From Nocardia alni (GTDB lineage: Bacteria > Actinomycetota > Actinomycetes > Mycobacteriales > Mycobacteriaceae): a stretch of 64,000 nucleotides of DNA. Under the pieces are notes generated by a model. The model made no database searches. It saw only the letters and a list, made by a program, of their open reading frames with translations, and had not been told where the DNA came from. The stretch spans positions 23,074 through 87,073 of the forward strand of contig NZ_JAGPOX010000018.1 of assembly GCF_019038435.1 (NCBI RefSeq), written 5' to 3'. Shown one piece after another: positions 44,461 to 52,676 of the stretch. Every line of letters begins with the position of its first letter. Positions within the stretch are counted from its first letter, which is position 1. Position numbers and translations under genes: made by a program.

Positions 44461-45441
44461 TCAGGCGCCGATCGCGGCCGCGAACATCGGCCACGAATCG
44501 TGCAGGGAGTCTTGCCAATATCCCCATGCGTGTGTTCCCGTCGGGCGGAACACTATTCGCGCCGGCACACCCGCGGCACGCAGGGCCGAGGCGAACCGAG
44601 CCGTACATCCGTTGACCACCGACTCGAATCCGCCGCCGATGACGACGTGATCGGCGAGCGCGATCGGGTTGCCCGCGACGTCGCGATCGCCCAGCGACTC
44701 GTGCGGGCCGGGAAGGCCTGTTCCCGCCGACACATACACTCGCGTGCCGCGCAGCCTGTCGGCGTGCAACGTCGGGTCGTTGGCAGCCCACTGCGGATCC
44801 GACGGCGGACCCCACATATTCATTGGGTTCGCGCCGTAACGGGCGACCATCATCGACACGTACGCCTGAGCCACCGGATCGCCCGTCTGCGCACAACCGC
44901 TGTACGAGCCCACCGCCTGATATACCCCCGGCGAACGAACGGCCAGACTCAAGACCGACAGCGCCGACATGGACAGTCCGGCGATCGCATTGCGTCCGGT
45001 CGTACCGAACGTCGTATTGATGACCGACGGCAGCTCCCGAGTCAAGAAGGTTGTCCACTTGTTGCGGCCCAACGCCGGGTCGTCGCGCTCCCAGTCCGTG
45101 TAATAGCTCGCCCGACCGGCCAGCACCAATACGACATTCACATTCTTGTCGGCGAAGAACTTTGCCACGTCCGTCCGGTCGAGCCACCCCGACCCGGTTT
45201 CCCCGCCCTCCACGCCATCGAGGAGATACAACGTCGGATGCGGCGCCGAGGTATTCGCCGGGCGCAACACCCGCACCGGGACGAACCGGTTCATCGACGG
45301 CGAATAAACGTTCAGGCCGACCTGCGGCGCGACTGGCGCGATCGGATCACCGCCGGCCGAAACGGCGCCGACGGTCGCCGAAACGAACGAGATGAGGACT
45401 GCGGCGAGCCACCGCGCACCGACTGCGGGCAGGTTCGGCAT
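44461..45441 (-). CDS. Secreted antigen-85/mycolyltransferase-like esterase
   Basis: A 326-residue protein with a signal peptide: a basic start, then WLAAVLISFVSATVGAVSAGG. The alpha/beta hydrolase fold is of the antigen 85 type: VRVLRPANTSAPHPTLYLLDGVEGG, TFLTRELPSVINTTFGTTGRNAIAGLSMSALSVL (nucleophile Ser in GLSMS), and the His in FRPTGTHAWGYWQDSL. Ag85 enzymes move mycolic acid between trehalose molecules and onto the cell wall. ATG at 45441 has GGAGGGG before it; an in-frame TTG at 45468 is an alternative. It lies 230 bp upstream of the hydroxylase on the same strand. A link to the NRPS product is possible only by adjacency; a general cell-wall role is as likely. Confidence 0.88.
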   Translation of the reverse strand: MPNLPAVGARWLAAVLISFVSATVGAVSAGGDPIAPVAPQVGLNVYSPSMNRFVPVRVLRPANTSAPHPTLYLLDGVEGGETGSGWLDRTDVAKFFADKNVNVVLVLAGRASYYTDWERDDPALGRNKWTTFLTRELPSVINTTFGTTGRNAIAGLSMSALSVLSLAVRSPGVYQAVGSYSGCAQTGDPVAQAYVSMMVARYGANPMNMWGPPSDPQWAANDPTLHADRLRGTRVYVSAGTGLPGPHESLGDRDVAGNPIALADHVVIGGGFESVVNGCTARFASALRAAGVPARIVFRPTGTHAWGYWQDSLHDSWPMFAAAIGA

Positions 45442-46017
45442 CGACCCCTCCGGTCTTTTCGCCAGCAACGTTGTAGCAACAGTAGACTGCAGATTACTAC
45501 AAGGGCTGGAGCAATCCGGGACTTTGCTACCACATTGCCAGGCCGCGTCGTCGGTCGATGAATACGATGTGTGGGCCCGTAAATTCTGGTCAGCCGCTCA
45601 GCTCGCCGGCCGTGGCCGCATATGCGGGGAGCGTCCTGCCGGGCATACCTCGCCTGTAAAGCTCCTCCAACATCTCGATCCGCTCATCCATGCGCCCAGC
45701 ATTTCCGCCACCGCTGGGTTCGCTGGTCGTGCAGAAGTCTTTCGCAGGCAAGGTCATCCGTGCCACCGGCCGGGCAGTGAACTGGTGGGTCGGCCTGGCC
45801 GTGTGCGGGGTCGGAAGAATGAGCCGTCCATCAGGCTCTGGGCGACGACAGGGTTCGGGAACAGGGCGTACCAGTCGTTCGGTGCGCGGTTGCCGGTCAG
45901 GATCAGGGGCCTGTCGCTGAGAGTGCGTTCGCTGGTCGGTCCGTTGGGCTGAGTATGGTCGACACCATGACGGTGTGATCCCCGGCTCTCGGCCGGGTCC
46001 TCGGGAGGTAGACAGCG
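45442..46017. other. Gap with an IS21 remnant and no intact gene
   Basis: Between the mycolyltransferase-like gene and the phosphatase gene. Contains an inverted repeat TTGTAG/CTACAA (45471-45476 and 45497-45502), perhaps part of the promoter of the leftward gene, and the IstB remnant described separately. A 33-residue frame at 45590-45691 (minus) lacks a ribosome site and is not called. Confidence 0.45.
45780..45925 (-). mobile_element. Remnant of an IS21-family IstB helper ATPase
   Basis: The leftward frame reads TSERTLSDRPLILTGNRAPNDWYALFPNPVVAQSLMDGSFFRPRTRPGRPTS. This is the C-terminal end of IstB, normally LILTGNRAP.DWY.LFP.PVVAESL.D then about 15 residues (RLINTSHQVFMNGP) and SYRPNKRPGRPT; here that segment is deleted. 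Only about 45 of some 260 residues remain. It is a decayed insertion, one of two old transposase traces in the window. Confidence 0.7.
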
Positions 46018-46524
46018 GTGCGGATCAAAAACCCAGGCCCGGGGGCGGAGTTCGCCGAGACACCGTGGAACGAGATCGTTCCAGGATTGTTCATGGGCGG
46101 CCACCATCGGCGGGATGAGAGCGGGGATGTGGTCCCGGTGGTCGTCACGGATGAATTCGACGTCGTGATCAGCCTGTACTCCCAAGCCGGGCACGGCCCC
46201 GGCCCCGGCGTGCAGCACCACATCGCGCACATGCCCGATGACCCGCTGACCTCCGACCAACTCGGCGAGGTGAGTCGCCTGGCCGACATCGCCCGGGCGG
46301 CGGTTAGCGACGGTAAACGCGTGCTCGTCCGGTGCCACGCCGGCTACAACCGCTCCGGCCTGATCACCGCTCAGACCCTGCATCGTCTCGGCTACTCGAT
46401 CGACGACGCCATTTTTCTAGTCCGTTACCGCAGATCAAAGTACGCCCTGAACAACTCCATCTTCGTCGACTACCTGACCACGGGTATCGACGTCGCGCGC
46501 CTGCTGACCGGACTGGAGACCTGA
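46018..46524 (+). CDS. Dual-specificity-type protein phosphatase
   Basis: A 168-residue phosphatase. The P-loop RCHAGYNRSGLITAQTL fits HCxxGxxRS with nucleophile Cys at about residue 106; the N-terminal part EIVPGLFMGGHH and VVISLYSQAGHGP matches small dual-specificity phosphatases, and HHIAHMPDDPLTSDQL supplies the general-acid Asp loop. GTG start with GGGAGG about nine bases upstream. Substrate could be a phosphoprotein or a phospholipid/sugar; not deducible. Stands alone, with long gaps on both sides. Confidence 0.88.
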   Translation: MRIKNPGPGAEFAETPWNEIVPGLFMGGHHRRDESGDVVPVVVTDEFDVVISLYSQAGHGPGPGVQHHIAHMPDDPLTSDQLGEVSRLADIARAAVSDGKRVLVRCHAGYNRSGLITAQTLHRLGYSIDDAIFLVRYRRSKYALNNSIFVDYLTTGIDVARLLTGLET

Positions 46525-47006
46525 CACCGACGTTCGCCACGGTACGGGCGGCCGGCACAGTGGATTGCCGGTGCACTGTCGAGGCGCGCAATATGCCGGA
46601 ATGTCGCCGCGACAAGTATCCTGCCTGTGAATTTCCGCCTTGTGTCGGCCCGATGTTCGCGTGTCAATCCCGGGCATGAACTGCGTCACATTAAGCGTTC
46701 CTCGAAAGCTGCTGATTGGAAGCGATTGCAATTATCTGTTAACGTTTCGCGAATAAAGATTGGGTGGAGATTTCGGTCCAACCGACATTGTTTGCTCGTA
46801 ATGTGCCAGGTCATTGGCCTAGGTGGGTGGTCACTCTCAGTTCGATGAACGGCTGTAACTATTGATACGATCCGGATCGTGCATTATCTCGAAGTCGACT
46901 TGCAGGTGCCGTTCTCATTGGAGGAAATAAACTTCCAGGGTTCAAAAGAATCGATAGCGACATCGAATAAATGCACGTCCGAATTCAATAGCGAAAAGTG
47001 AGATCA
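46525..47006. other. 482-bp gap, no gene recognised
   Basis: Lower GC than the neighbourhood, especially 46690-47000 (AATTATCTGTTAACGTTTCG, AATAAAGATTGG, AAATAAACTTCC). Open frames here look non-coding. The AT-rich right part is the likely promoter of the secreted His-tailed protein. Confidence 0.45.
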
Positions 47007-47441
47007 ATGGGTGAAAATCAGATGGGTACGTCGGGTTCCGCGCTGCGTGCGGGCCGGCGGATCGGGGCGATCGCCACGATGGTCGGTGTCGGGGCGAGTG
47101 CGGCGATGCTGTTCGGGACGGGCGCCGCGAACGCTGTAGGTTCGGTGCCGTGTACCGATGGGCCGGTGAGGTCCACCGTGGTCGTGGACTGCACGGATAC
47201 CGACCCCACCGGGGCGACGTTGTACATCGTCGCGTATTGCTCGGACCTCGCCAACATCGGCGAGCAGGCGCGAGTAATGCCGGGTCAATCGGTACACATC
47301 GTCCGCAATTGCAGCCCCGCGGCACACCCTGTCATCTGGTGGGTCGGCACACAGACCGACGGGGAAGAGTGGCAGTCGGAGCATGATCAACACGACCATG
47401 ACCACTCCCACGACGACCACCATGACCACCACGATCACTGA
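47007..47441 (+). CDS. Small secreted protein with a histidine-rich C-terminal tail
   Basis: A 144-residue exported protein. The start (RRIGAIATMVGVGASAAMLFGTGAANAVG) is a signal peptide with an ANA-VG type cleavage site near residue 45. The mature part has four cysteines (SVPCTDGP, VVDCTDTD, AYCSDLAN, VRNCSPAA), suggesting two disulfides, and VIWWVGTQTDGEEW. The last 20 residues are almost only His and Asp (HDHDHSHDDHHDHHDH), a probable Zn/Ni/Cu-binding tail. I do not know the family. GTG 46998 or ATG 47022 are alternative starts. Followed by a clear hairpin. Metal scavenging at the cell surface is a plausible guess. Confidence 0.75.
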   Translation: MGENQMGTSGSALRAGRRIGAIATMVGVGASAAMLFGTGAANAVGSVPCTDGPVRSTVVVDCTDTDPTGATLYIVAYCSDLANIGEQARVMPGQSVHIVRNCSPAAHPVIWWVGTQTDGEEWQSEHDQHDHDHSHDDHHDHHDH

Positions 47442-47452
47442 CCCGTAGTGCG

Positions 47453-47481
47453 ACCGGGGAAGACGTAAGCACTTCCCCGGT
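47453..47481. terminator. Hairpin after the His-tailed protein gene
   Basis: A perfect 10-bp stem, ACCGGGGAAG with CTTCCCCGGT, around a nine-base loop starts 12 bp after the stop codon. No T tract. Probable terminator; it also faces the convergent dehydrogenase gene. Confidence 0.75.
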
Positions 47482-47587
47482 GCACGCAAACCGGCCGCAC
47501 ATCAACCACTTTCATGGGCCGGCGGCGCGGCTGACCAGGACGTTCACGCGTCGCCGAGCGGCGGACGAAACGTTCGGCAGCCAGCAC

Positions 47588-48442
47588 TCAGGCCTGTGGT
47601 CGCTGGTCGAGTTCGACCAGCGCGGTGATGTCCGCGGAGTCCCAGCCATTGTCCGCGACGCTCAGGTAGGCGTCGCGGGCGGCCTGTGTGACCGGGAGCG
47701 GGGTGTTTTCGGGAGCGAGTCCGAGGAAGTGGCCGAGGTCCTTTGCGCCGAGTCGCGTGGTGAACCAGCCCGCGTGCTGGGGGTCGAACAGGCTGGGGAT
47801 CCGGTTGCGCAGGCCGGCGGGCATCATGGCCGAGTTCTGAAGAAGGGTGGTCAGTGTCTCGTCGTCGATGCCGGCCGCGCGGGCGACTCGGACGGTTTCG
47901 GTGACTACGGCGAGTCCGGTCATCAGCAACTGGTTGTTGAGCAGCTTGATGACCGAGGCGCGGGCCGGATCCGTACCGGCGTTGAACGGCCCGGCGAACA
48001 ACTGCCAGACCGGCGACAAAGCCTCCAGCGCCACCGCGGCTCCGCCGATGACGAAGGTGGCCTCCCCGGAGGCGACGGCTCGGGGCGCTCCGAGGATCGG
48101 GGCCGCGACCAGCCGGTCACCGTAGAGTTCACGCAGCTGGGTCAGCGTCTGCGGAGATACCGTCGAGGTGACGGCCACGATCGAGTGCGGCCAGCCCGCG
48201 CGGGCCACGCCCTCGGGCGCCGCGACATCCAGCACGCTGCGGTCGTCAGCGGTGCAGATGAAGACGGCCTCGGTGTCCGAATCGATGTCGTCGGGTGAGG
48301 AGAGTTCGGTGGCGCCGCGCGTAATCAAATCGGCCGCTTTGCCGGGCGTGCGGTTCCATATCTGGACCGCATGATCCGCGGCCAGTAGCCGCTCGCTGAG
48401 GGCTCGGCCCATATTGCCCATTCCGATCACTGCCACTTTCAC
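47588..48442 (-). CDS. 3-hydroxyisobutyrate/beta-hydroxyacid dehydrogenase-like protein
   Basis: A 284-residue NAD(P) enzyme. VAVIGMGNMGRALSERLL is the cofactor loop, IWNRTPGKAADL the NADP-favouring Arg after strand 2, VAAPILGAPRAVASGEATFVIGG the substrate region and KLLNNQLLMTGLAVVTETVRVA the catalytic Lys helix of the 3-hydroxyisobutyrate dehydrogenase family. GTG at 48442 with AAGGGAG upstream. In actinomycetes such proteins include imine reductases; the lack of a clear DxSTxxP motif (VTSTVSP here) makes an imine reductase-like or other role possible. Stands alone. Confidence 0.85.
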   Translation of the reverse strand: MKVAVIGMGNMGRALSERLLAADHAVQIWNRTPGKAADLITRGATELSSPDDIDSDTEAVFICTADDRSVLDVAAPEGVARAGWPHSIVAVTSTVSPQTLTQLRELYGDRLVAAPILGAPRAVASGEATFVIGGAAVALEALSPVWQLFAGPFNAGTDPARASVIKLLNNQLLMTGLAVVTETVRVARAAGIDDETLTTLLQNSAMMPAGLRNRIPSLFDPQHAGWFTTRLGAKDLGHFLGLAPENTPLPVTQAARDAYLSVADNGWDSADITALVELDQRPQA

Positions 48443-48629
48443 GTTGTGTTCTCCCTTCGAGTGCCGTGCTCGATCGTCCGAGAAAACCCGCGGGGCCAGC
48501 GATGATCACCGTGCGGGGGTCAGGGCTGTGGTACCCGGCATCCGGGGGAAGCAATCTCGACCGGTGCGATCAATTCGTACCAGGGTCGATTCCCGATCGG
48601 CCGCGGCAGGGCGATTCCGGCCGCGGCGG

Positions 48630-49952
48630 CTATGAATGGATTCCCTCGCTGCTCCCGAAGCTGGCCTCGTCAGGGCTCACGAGGCCCAGCAGCGCCAGTG
48701 GGCGGCGGGTGACAGTGTTGGTCAGGTAGGTGAGGGAAATCGCCCAGCGGTTCACTGCTCGGGGCACCGCGTAGAGATGGTAGGCGCGGGTGACGGCCTT
48801 GGCCGGTAGGCCGGACAGGTGCACGCCGAGGGGGTTGGCGACCGCGAAACGCGGTCCCAGGTCGACGACCAGGCCCATGTCGCGATGCTTGTAGGGCGCC
48901 GCAGTGCCGATGCCGACGGCCGCGGCGACATTCCTGGCGAGGATCTTGCCCTGGCGGGCGGCGTGCTGCGCGGTCGGCGGTGTGATCTTGCCCGGTTTGG
49001 TGAGATCCGGCACGGCCGCGGCATCGCCGCCGGCGAAGACGTGTGGGTGGCTCGGTACACGCAGATGGTCGTCGACGACCAGGCGTCCTCGTTCCATGGG
49101 GAGGCCGAGCGTGCCCAGCATGGGGGAGCCGGTCACGCCCGTCACCCACGCGACCGTGTGCGTCGGGACGATGGTGCCGTCGGTCAGGACGGCCTGGTCA
49201 TCGGTCAATTTCTGCAGCGAGGTCTCGAGCCGGACTTCGACTCCTCGTTTTTTCAGGACTTGTAGGGCCTTGTCGCCCAGCCGTTCCCCGACCTCCGGCA
49301 TCACCCGCTCGGCGGTGTCGAGCAGCAGGAAGCGGATCTCGGACGGGTCGAAACCGCGGCGCTCGGCGTAGTCGTCGGCCAGGGCCCGCAACTGTGCGAT
49401 CAGCTCGGTGCCCGCGTAGGAGGCGCCGACGACCACGACCGTGCGCCGTGCCTGGCGAAGTTCCGGGTCGTCCTCCCGATCGGCCAGCTCGAGCTGGCGC
49501 AGCAGTTGTTCGCGCAGGTACAGCGCCTCGGCGACGGTCTTGAGACCGTGTGCGTGCTCGGCCACACCACTGACATCGAACAGCCGGGTGACCGAACCGG
49601 GAGTGAGAACGAGATGATCCCAGGAGATTTCGCGCGAGGTCTGCTGCGGGCTCGTCACCGTGATCGTCTTGTTCTCCATGTCGACCGACTCGGCGGTCGC
49701 GATCTCCAAGCGCACCCGCGGGAGGGAATCGGCCAGGGAGATGGCGACGAATCGGGGATCGATCAGTCCGCCCGCCACGTCCGGCAGAAGCGGCGTGTAG
49801 AGCATGTAGTCGTTGGGCGTCACGAGCACTATCTCGATGTCGCGATGTGCCCGCGCGAGAATCTTGCACAACCTCTTGGCACAGCAGAATCCCGCGAATC
49901 CGCTGCCCACGATCACGATCCTTTTGTCCGCTTTGTCGCTGGTGTCGGCCAC
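48630..49952 (-). CDS. Type II NADH dehydrogenase-like FAD oxidoreductase
   Basis: A 440-residue pyridine-nucleotide-disulfide-fold flavoprotein without redox cysteines in the active loop. RIVIVGSGFAGFCCAKRL binds FAD, TVVVVGASYAGTELIAQL binds NAD, HVFAGGDAAAVPD closes the FAD site, and TAQHAARQGKILARNVAAA is the NDH-2 quinone-binding region. C-terminal hydrophobic helix (AISLTYLTNTVT) suits peripheral membrane binding. GTG at 49952 chosen for AAGGAGG five bases upstream. It should feed electrons from NADH to quinone without proton pumping; sulfide:quinone-type variants are less likely as the cysteines are missing. Confidence 0.87.
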   Translation of the reverse strand: MADTSDKADKRIVIVGSGFAGFCCAKRLCKILARAHRDIEIVLVTPNDYMLYTPLLPDVAGGLIDPRFVAISLADSLPRVRLEIATAESVDMENKTITVTSPQQTSREISWDHLVLTPGSVTRLFDVSGVAEHAHGLKTVAEALYLREQLLRQLELADREDDPELRQARRTVVVVGASYAGTELIAQLRALADDYAERRGFDPSEIRFLLLDTAERVMPEVGERLGDKALQVLKKRGVEVRLETSLQKLTDDQAVLTDGTIVPTHTVAWVTGVTGSPMLGTLGLPMERGRLVVDDHLRVPSHPHVFAGGDAAAVPDLTKPGKITPPTAQHAARQGKILARNVAAAVGIGTAAPYKHRDMGLVVDLGPRFAVANPLGVHLSGLPAKAVTRAYHLYAVPRAVNRWAISLTYLTNTVTRRPLALLGLVSPDEASFGSSEGIHS

Positions 49953-50175
49953 AGCCGCCTCCTTCGGATAGGCCCCACGAGGGGCGGTTCCCGGATACGC
50001 AGACTCGAAACTCGACAGGCCGACGGTATCGCGACGGCCGCATCGGCTATGATGGCGTTCAGCTGAATTGCATTGGTGCACTGGCGAAGAGAGCGTCGGG
50101 CGCCATTCGAGCCCTGCGTCTCCGGGTATTACGCCCTCGCTGACACCTGCCGCCTCGGATGTGACGGAGGACTTC

Positions 50176-50340
50176 ATGGTGATTGCGGAGCTGGACAATG
50201 CCGATGGTTTCGACGAGTACGACGGGATAGGTCCCGACGGTGCGCCGGTGGCGCACTGGCCCGAGCCCAGCCCGCTCGCCGGCTGGTGGCGTACGATAAT
50301 GTCCACCACCGCAACGGAATCCGCTGATCCGCAAGGGTAA
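50176..50340 (+). CDS. Small acidic protein, 54 residues, unknown
   Basis: A short frame with an excellent ribosome site (GGAGGACTTC just before the ATG). The product MVIAELDNADGFDEYDG continues with PDGAPVAHWPEPSPLAGWW and is acidic. No family recognised. The strong start signal and biased third positions favour a real gene despite the length. It lies between the divergent NDH-2-like gene and the SRPBCC gene, on the opposite strand to both. Confidence 0.5.
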   Translation: MVIAELDNADGFDEYDGIGPDGAPVAHWPEPSPLAGWWRTIMSTTATESADPQG

Positions 50341-50408
50341 TCGGAGGTAGAGCGGTCGAAAAGCGTCGGGCCGCGAGATTGTCGCGGCCCGCCATCGGTC
50401 CCTGGCTC

Positions 50409-50870
50409 TCACGCGTCCGGGCGTGAGACGTCGCCGCGCCATGCGCCGGTTTCCGTCGGCCGATTCTCGATGAAGTGCTTGAACCGTTTCATATCGCCCT
50501 TGACCCGGTGGTCCAGGACGCCGAACTTGTCGCCGACGTTTTCGACGAATCCCTCCGGATCCACCTCGAGCTGGGCGGTGACCCGCGTGGTGGTGTCGCC
50601 GAGGCGGTGAAAGGTGATGACGCCGGCGTGAGTGGGTCCGCTGTCGGATTTCCAGGCGACGCGCTCGTCGGGGTGCTGTTCGGTGATGGTGGCATCGAAG
50701 TCGCGGCTGACCGGTCCGACCCGCACCTTCCAGTGCAGATGGGTGGGATCGCGCTGCTCGATCCGCTCGACGCCCTCCATGAATTCGGGGAAGGTCTCGA
50801 ACTGGGTCCACTGGTTGTAGACGGTGCTGACCGGTGCCTCGACATCGATCGATGCGTTCACTGAGCTCAT
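50409..50870 (-). CDS. SRPBCC-family (polyketide cyclase/dehydrase-like) protein
   Basis: A 153-residue START/SRPBCC fold. SVNASIDVEAPVSTVYNQWTQFETFPEFMEGVERIEQRD is the family's N-terminal strand-helix, ATITEQHPDERVAWKSDSGPTHAGVITFHRLGD the sheet, then DHRVKGDMKRFKHFIENR the C-terminal helix lining a hydrophobic pocket. Relatives are annotated cyclase/dehydrase, coenzyme Q-binding Coq10-like or lipid carriers. Strong AGGAGGAG upstream of the ATG at 50870. Function unknown. Confidence 0.83.
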   Translation of the reverse strand: MSSVNASIDVEAPVSTVYNQWTQFETFPEFMEGVERIEQRDPTHLHWKVRVGPVSRDFDATITEQHPDERVAWKSDSGPTHAGVITFHRLGDTTTRVTAQLEVDPEGFVENVGDKFGVLDHRVKGDMKRFKHFIENRPTETGAWRGDVSRPDA

Positions 50871-51102
50871 ATACTCCTCCTCTGGCTGCCGGATGGCCTT
50901 CGATTCGACGGCCATCGGGTGTCACTTCGGGCGACCTACCCGAGCCCTGTGGGGGCAAACACCCGTCGCCGATCCGACGGCGAGCCGACTCGTCGCCATC
51001 GCCGCACATGTGAATCGCGTCCTTCGCTGCCCGCCGTCCGGAACGGGCCTCGGATCAGCCCCTGTTGCTGGGGGCTTGTGCCGACCTGTCTATAGCCTCT
51101 AA

Positions 51103-51125
51103 CCTAGCTATAGCCTATAGCTAGG
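51103..51125. promoter_or_regulatory. Perfect 23-bp palindrome before a TetR gene
   Basis: CCTAGCTATAG, a single central C, then CTATAGCTAGG: an 11+1+11 exact inverted repeat ending 10 bp before the GTG and overlapping the ribosome site AGGAG. A further half CTATAG lies at 51090. It is almost certainly the operator of the following TetR, which would then block both transcription and ribosome access. Confidence 0.85.
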
Positions 51126-51135
51126 AGTCGGGTAC

Positions 51136-51753
51136 GTGGGGATCGAGCGGCGTAGCGGCGCGGATACGCGGCGGGAGATCGTGGATGCCGCGGTCGCGGT
51201 GATGGCCGAGCGTGGTGTCGCCGGGCTCAACCTGTCCGAGGTGGCCAGGCGGGTCGGTGTCCGGCAGCCGTCGCTCTACAAGCACTTCGCGTCGCTGCAC
51301 GCGGTGTACGACGAGGTGTTCCGCGAGGGGGCCGAGCGCCAGTTGGACGCGGTGGCCCGGGCCGTGCGGGGGAGCAAGCCCGGGCTGCCCGCGCTCGCGG
51401 CCGCGGTCGAGGCGATAGGGCGGCTCGCGATGGCCGATCCCGTTGTCGCGCAGTTGTTGTCGTGGCGGCCGGTGCCGGACTTCGTTCCATCGCAGGAGGC
51501 TTTCCGGCCCAGTGTCGAGATGGTCGGGATCGTGCGGGCCACGTTGCGGGATGCGGTCGCCGCCGGGGAATTGGATTCCGCGGCGGACTCCGACGAGGGG
51601 GTCGCACTGGTGTCGATCATTGTTTCCGGGACGTTGACCCAGCAACTGGCCAACGAACCCGACGCGGGTTACGAGGACGGCCGGTTCAGTTCGCTGATGC
51701 CGAGCGTCTTCGCCATGTTCGTCCGATATTTTGCCCCGAAAACGCAGGAATAA
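51136..51753 (+). CDS. TetR-family regulator (third intact type)
   Basis: A 205-residue TetR protein unrelated to those at 21 kb. The helix-turn-helix MAERGVAGLNLSEVARRVGVRQPSLYKHFASLHAVYDEVF is complete; the C-terminal domain follows the TetR_C fold with LADP..VAQLLSWRPVPDFVPS. GTG start right after a perfect palindrome. Two bases separate its stop from the ATG of the mycothiol-dependent-isomerase-like gene, so the two are one transcript, and the regulator presumably represses that operon. The inducer is unknown. Confidence 0.9.
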   Translation: MGIERRSGADTRREIVDAAVAVMAERGVAGLNLSEVARRVGVRQPSLYKHFASLHAVYDEVFREGAERQLDAVARAVRGSKPGLPALAAAVEAIGRLAMADPVVAQLLSWRPVPDFVPSQEAFRPSVEMVGIVRATLRDAVAAGELDSAADSDEGVALVSIIVSGTLTQQLANEPDAGYEDGRFSSLMPSVFAMFVRYFAPKTQE

Positions 51754-51755
51754 TC

Positions 51756-52556
51756 ATGCACCGAATTCAAATACAGCAGGCATTGAACATTCCACGACCA
51801 CGGCCGCGAGAGGCCGCCGTGGAGGGTTCGGCGGAAGTGGCCGCGCTCAACACATTGCTCGCAGAACTGCCCGATGACGAATGGGACCGGCTCACCGCCA
51901 GTGCGGGATGGACGGTGCGCGACATTGTCGCCCACCTGGTGGGTCAGCACGTGGAATCGGCCCGGCCGTGGACGATTCCCGGGAAGTTGCGGCAGGCGCG
52001 TCACCGCTTTCCCGGCAGCAGCGCCCTGGACGCGCACAATGCCCTGCAGATCCTCGAATACAGCGCCCGGACACCCGACGAATTGCGGCAGTTGCTCGTG
52101 CGTTTCGGCCCGAAGGCGGTCCGCGCCCGCCTCCGGTCGCCGGAGTTCATCCGACGACGGAGTTTCGCCCGGTTCTTCCCGGAGGAGCACCTGCCCGACC
52201 TGAGTTTCGCGTATCTGTTCGATGTGCTGTCCAATCGAGACACATGGTTGCACCGGCTCGAGATCGCACGGGCCACCGGCCGGCCATTCACCACAGGCGA
52301 GCACGATCACGGAATCCTCGCCCAGGTATTGCGCGACCTCGCCCAGGCCTGGACAGGCCCGGCGATCACCCTCGAACTGACCGGAGCGACCGGAGGCAGA
52401 TGGGCGCTGGGTGACGCCGAGCCGGTCGCGGCCGTGCGAACCCCGACCCTGGACTACCTCTGGCACCTGTCCGGGCGATATGGGCTGCCGGTACTCGAGA
52501 TCGACGGCGATCCCTCCGCCGGCGCGGCTGTACTGGACGCCCGCGTCGAATTCTGA
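51756..52556 (+). CDS. DinB-like maleylpyruvate isomerase N-terminal-domain protein
   Basis: A 266-residue protein of the mycothiol-dependent maleylpyruvate isomerase/DinB-like superfamily. The four-helix bundle contains LPDDEWDRLTASAGWTVRDIVAHLVGQH with the metal-binding His, and YLFDVLSNRDTWLHRLEIARATGRPF with the HxxxH-like second site; the C-terminal part is SCP2-like (ITLELTGATGGRWALGD). Actinomycetes use such enzymes for mycothiol-dependent isomerisation or detoxification. Co-transcribed with the TetR upstream (2-bp gap), AGGA seven bases before the ATG. Exact reaction unknown. Confidence 0.83.
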   Translation: MHRIQIQQALNIPRPRPREAAVEGSAEVAALNTLLAELPDDEWDRLTASAGWTVRDIVAHLVGQHVESARPWTIPGKLRQARHRFPGSSALDAHNALQILEYSARTPDELRQLLVRFGPKAVRARLRSPEFIRRRSFARFFPEEHLPDLSFAYLFDVLSNRDTWLHRLEIARATGRPFTTGEHDHGILAQVLRDLAQAWTGPAITLELTGATGGRWALGDAEPVAAVRTPTLDYLWHLSGRYGLPVLEIDGDPSAGAAVLDARVEF

Positions 52557-52676
52557 GCTGTCGACTGTAGGGGATCTCAGACCTCGGGACCGTTACCCGT
52601 AGTACTGCAACGGCACGTCCCGTGGTTATCGGAATGGGTGACGTCGTCGCCGTTGCAGGGGATATGAGGATCTGCG

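Noticed and set aside
45590..45691. 33-residue frame, minus strand, MDERIEMLEELYRRG start
   Set aside because: No ribosome site, no family and very short; could be a gene end, but nothing supports it.
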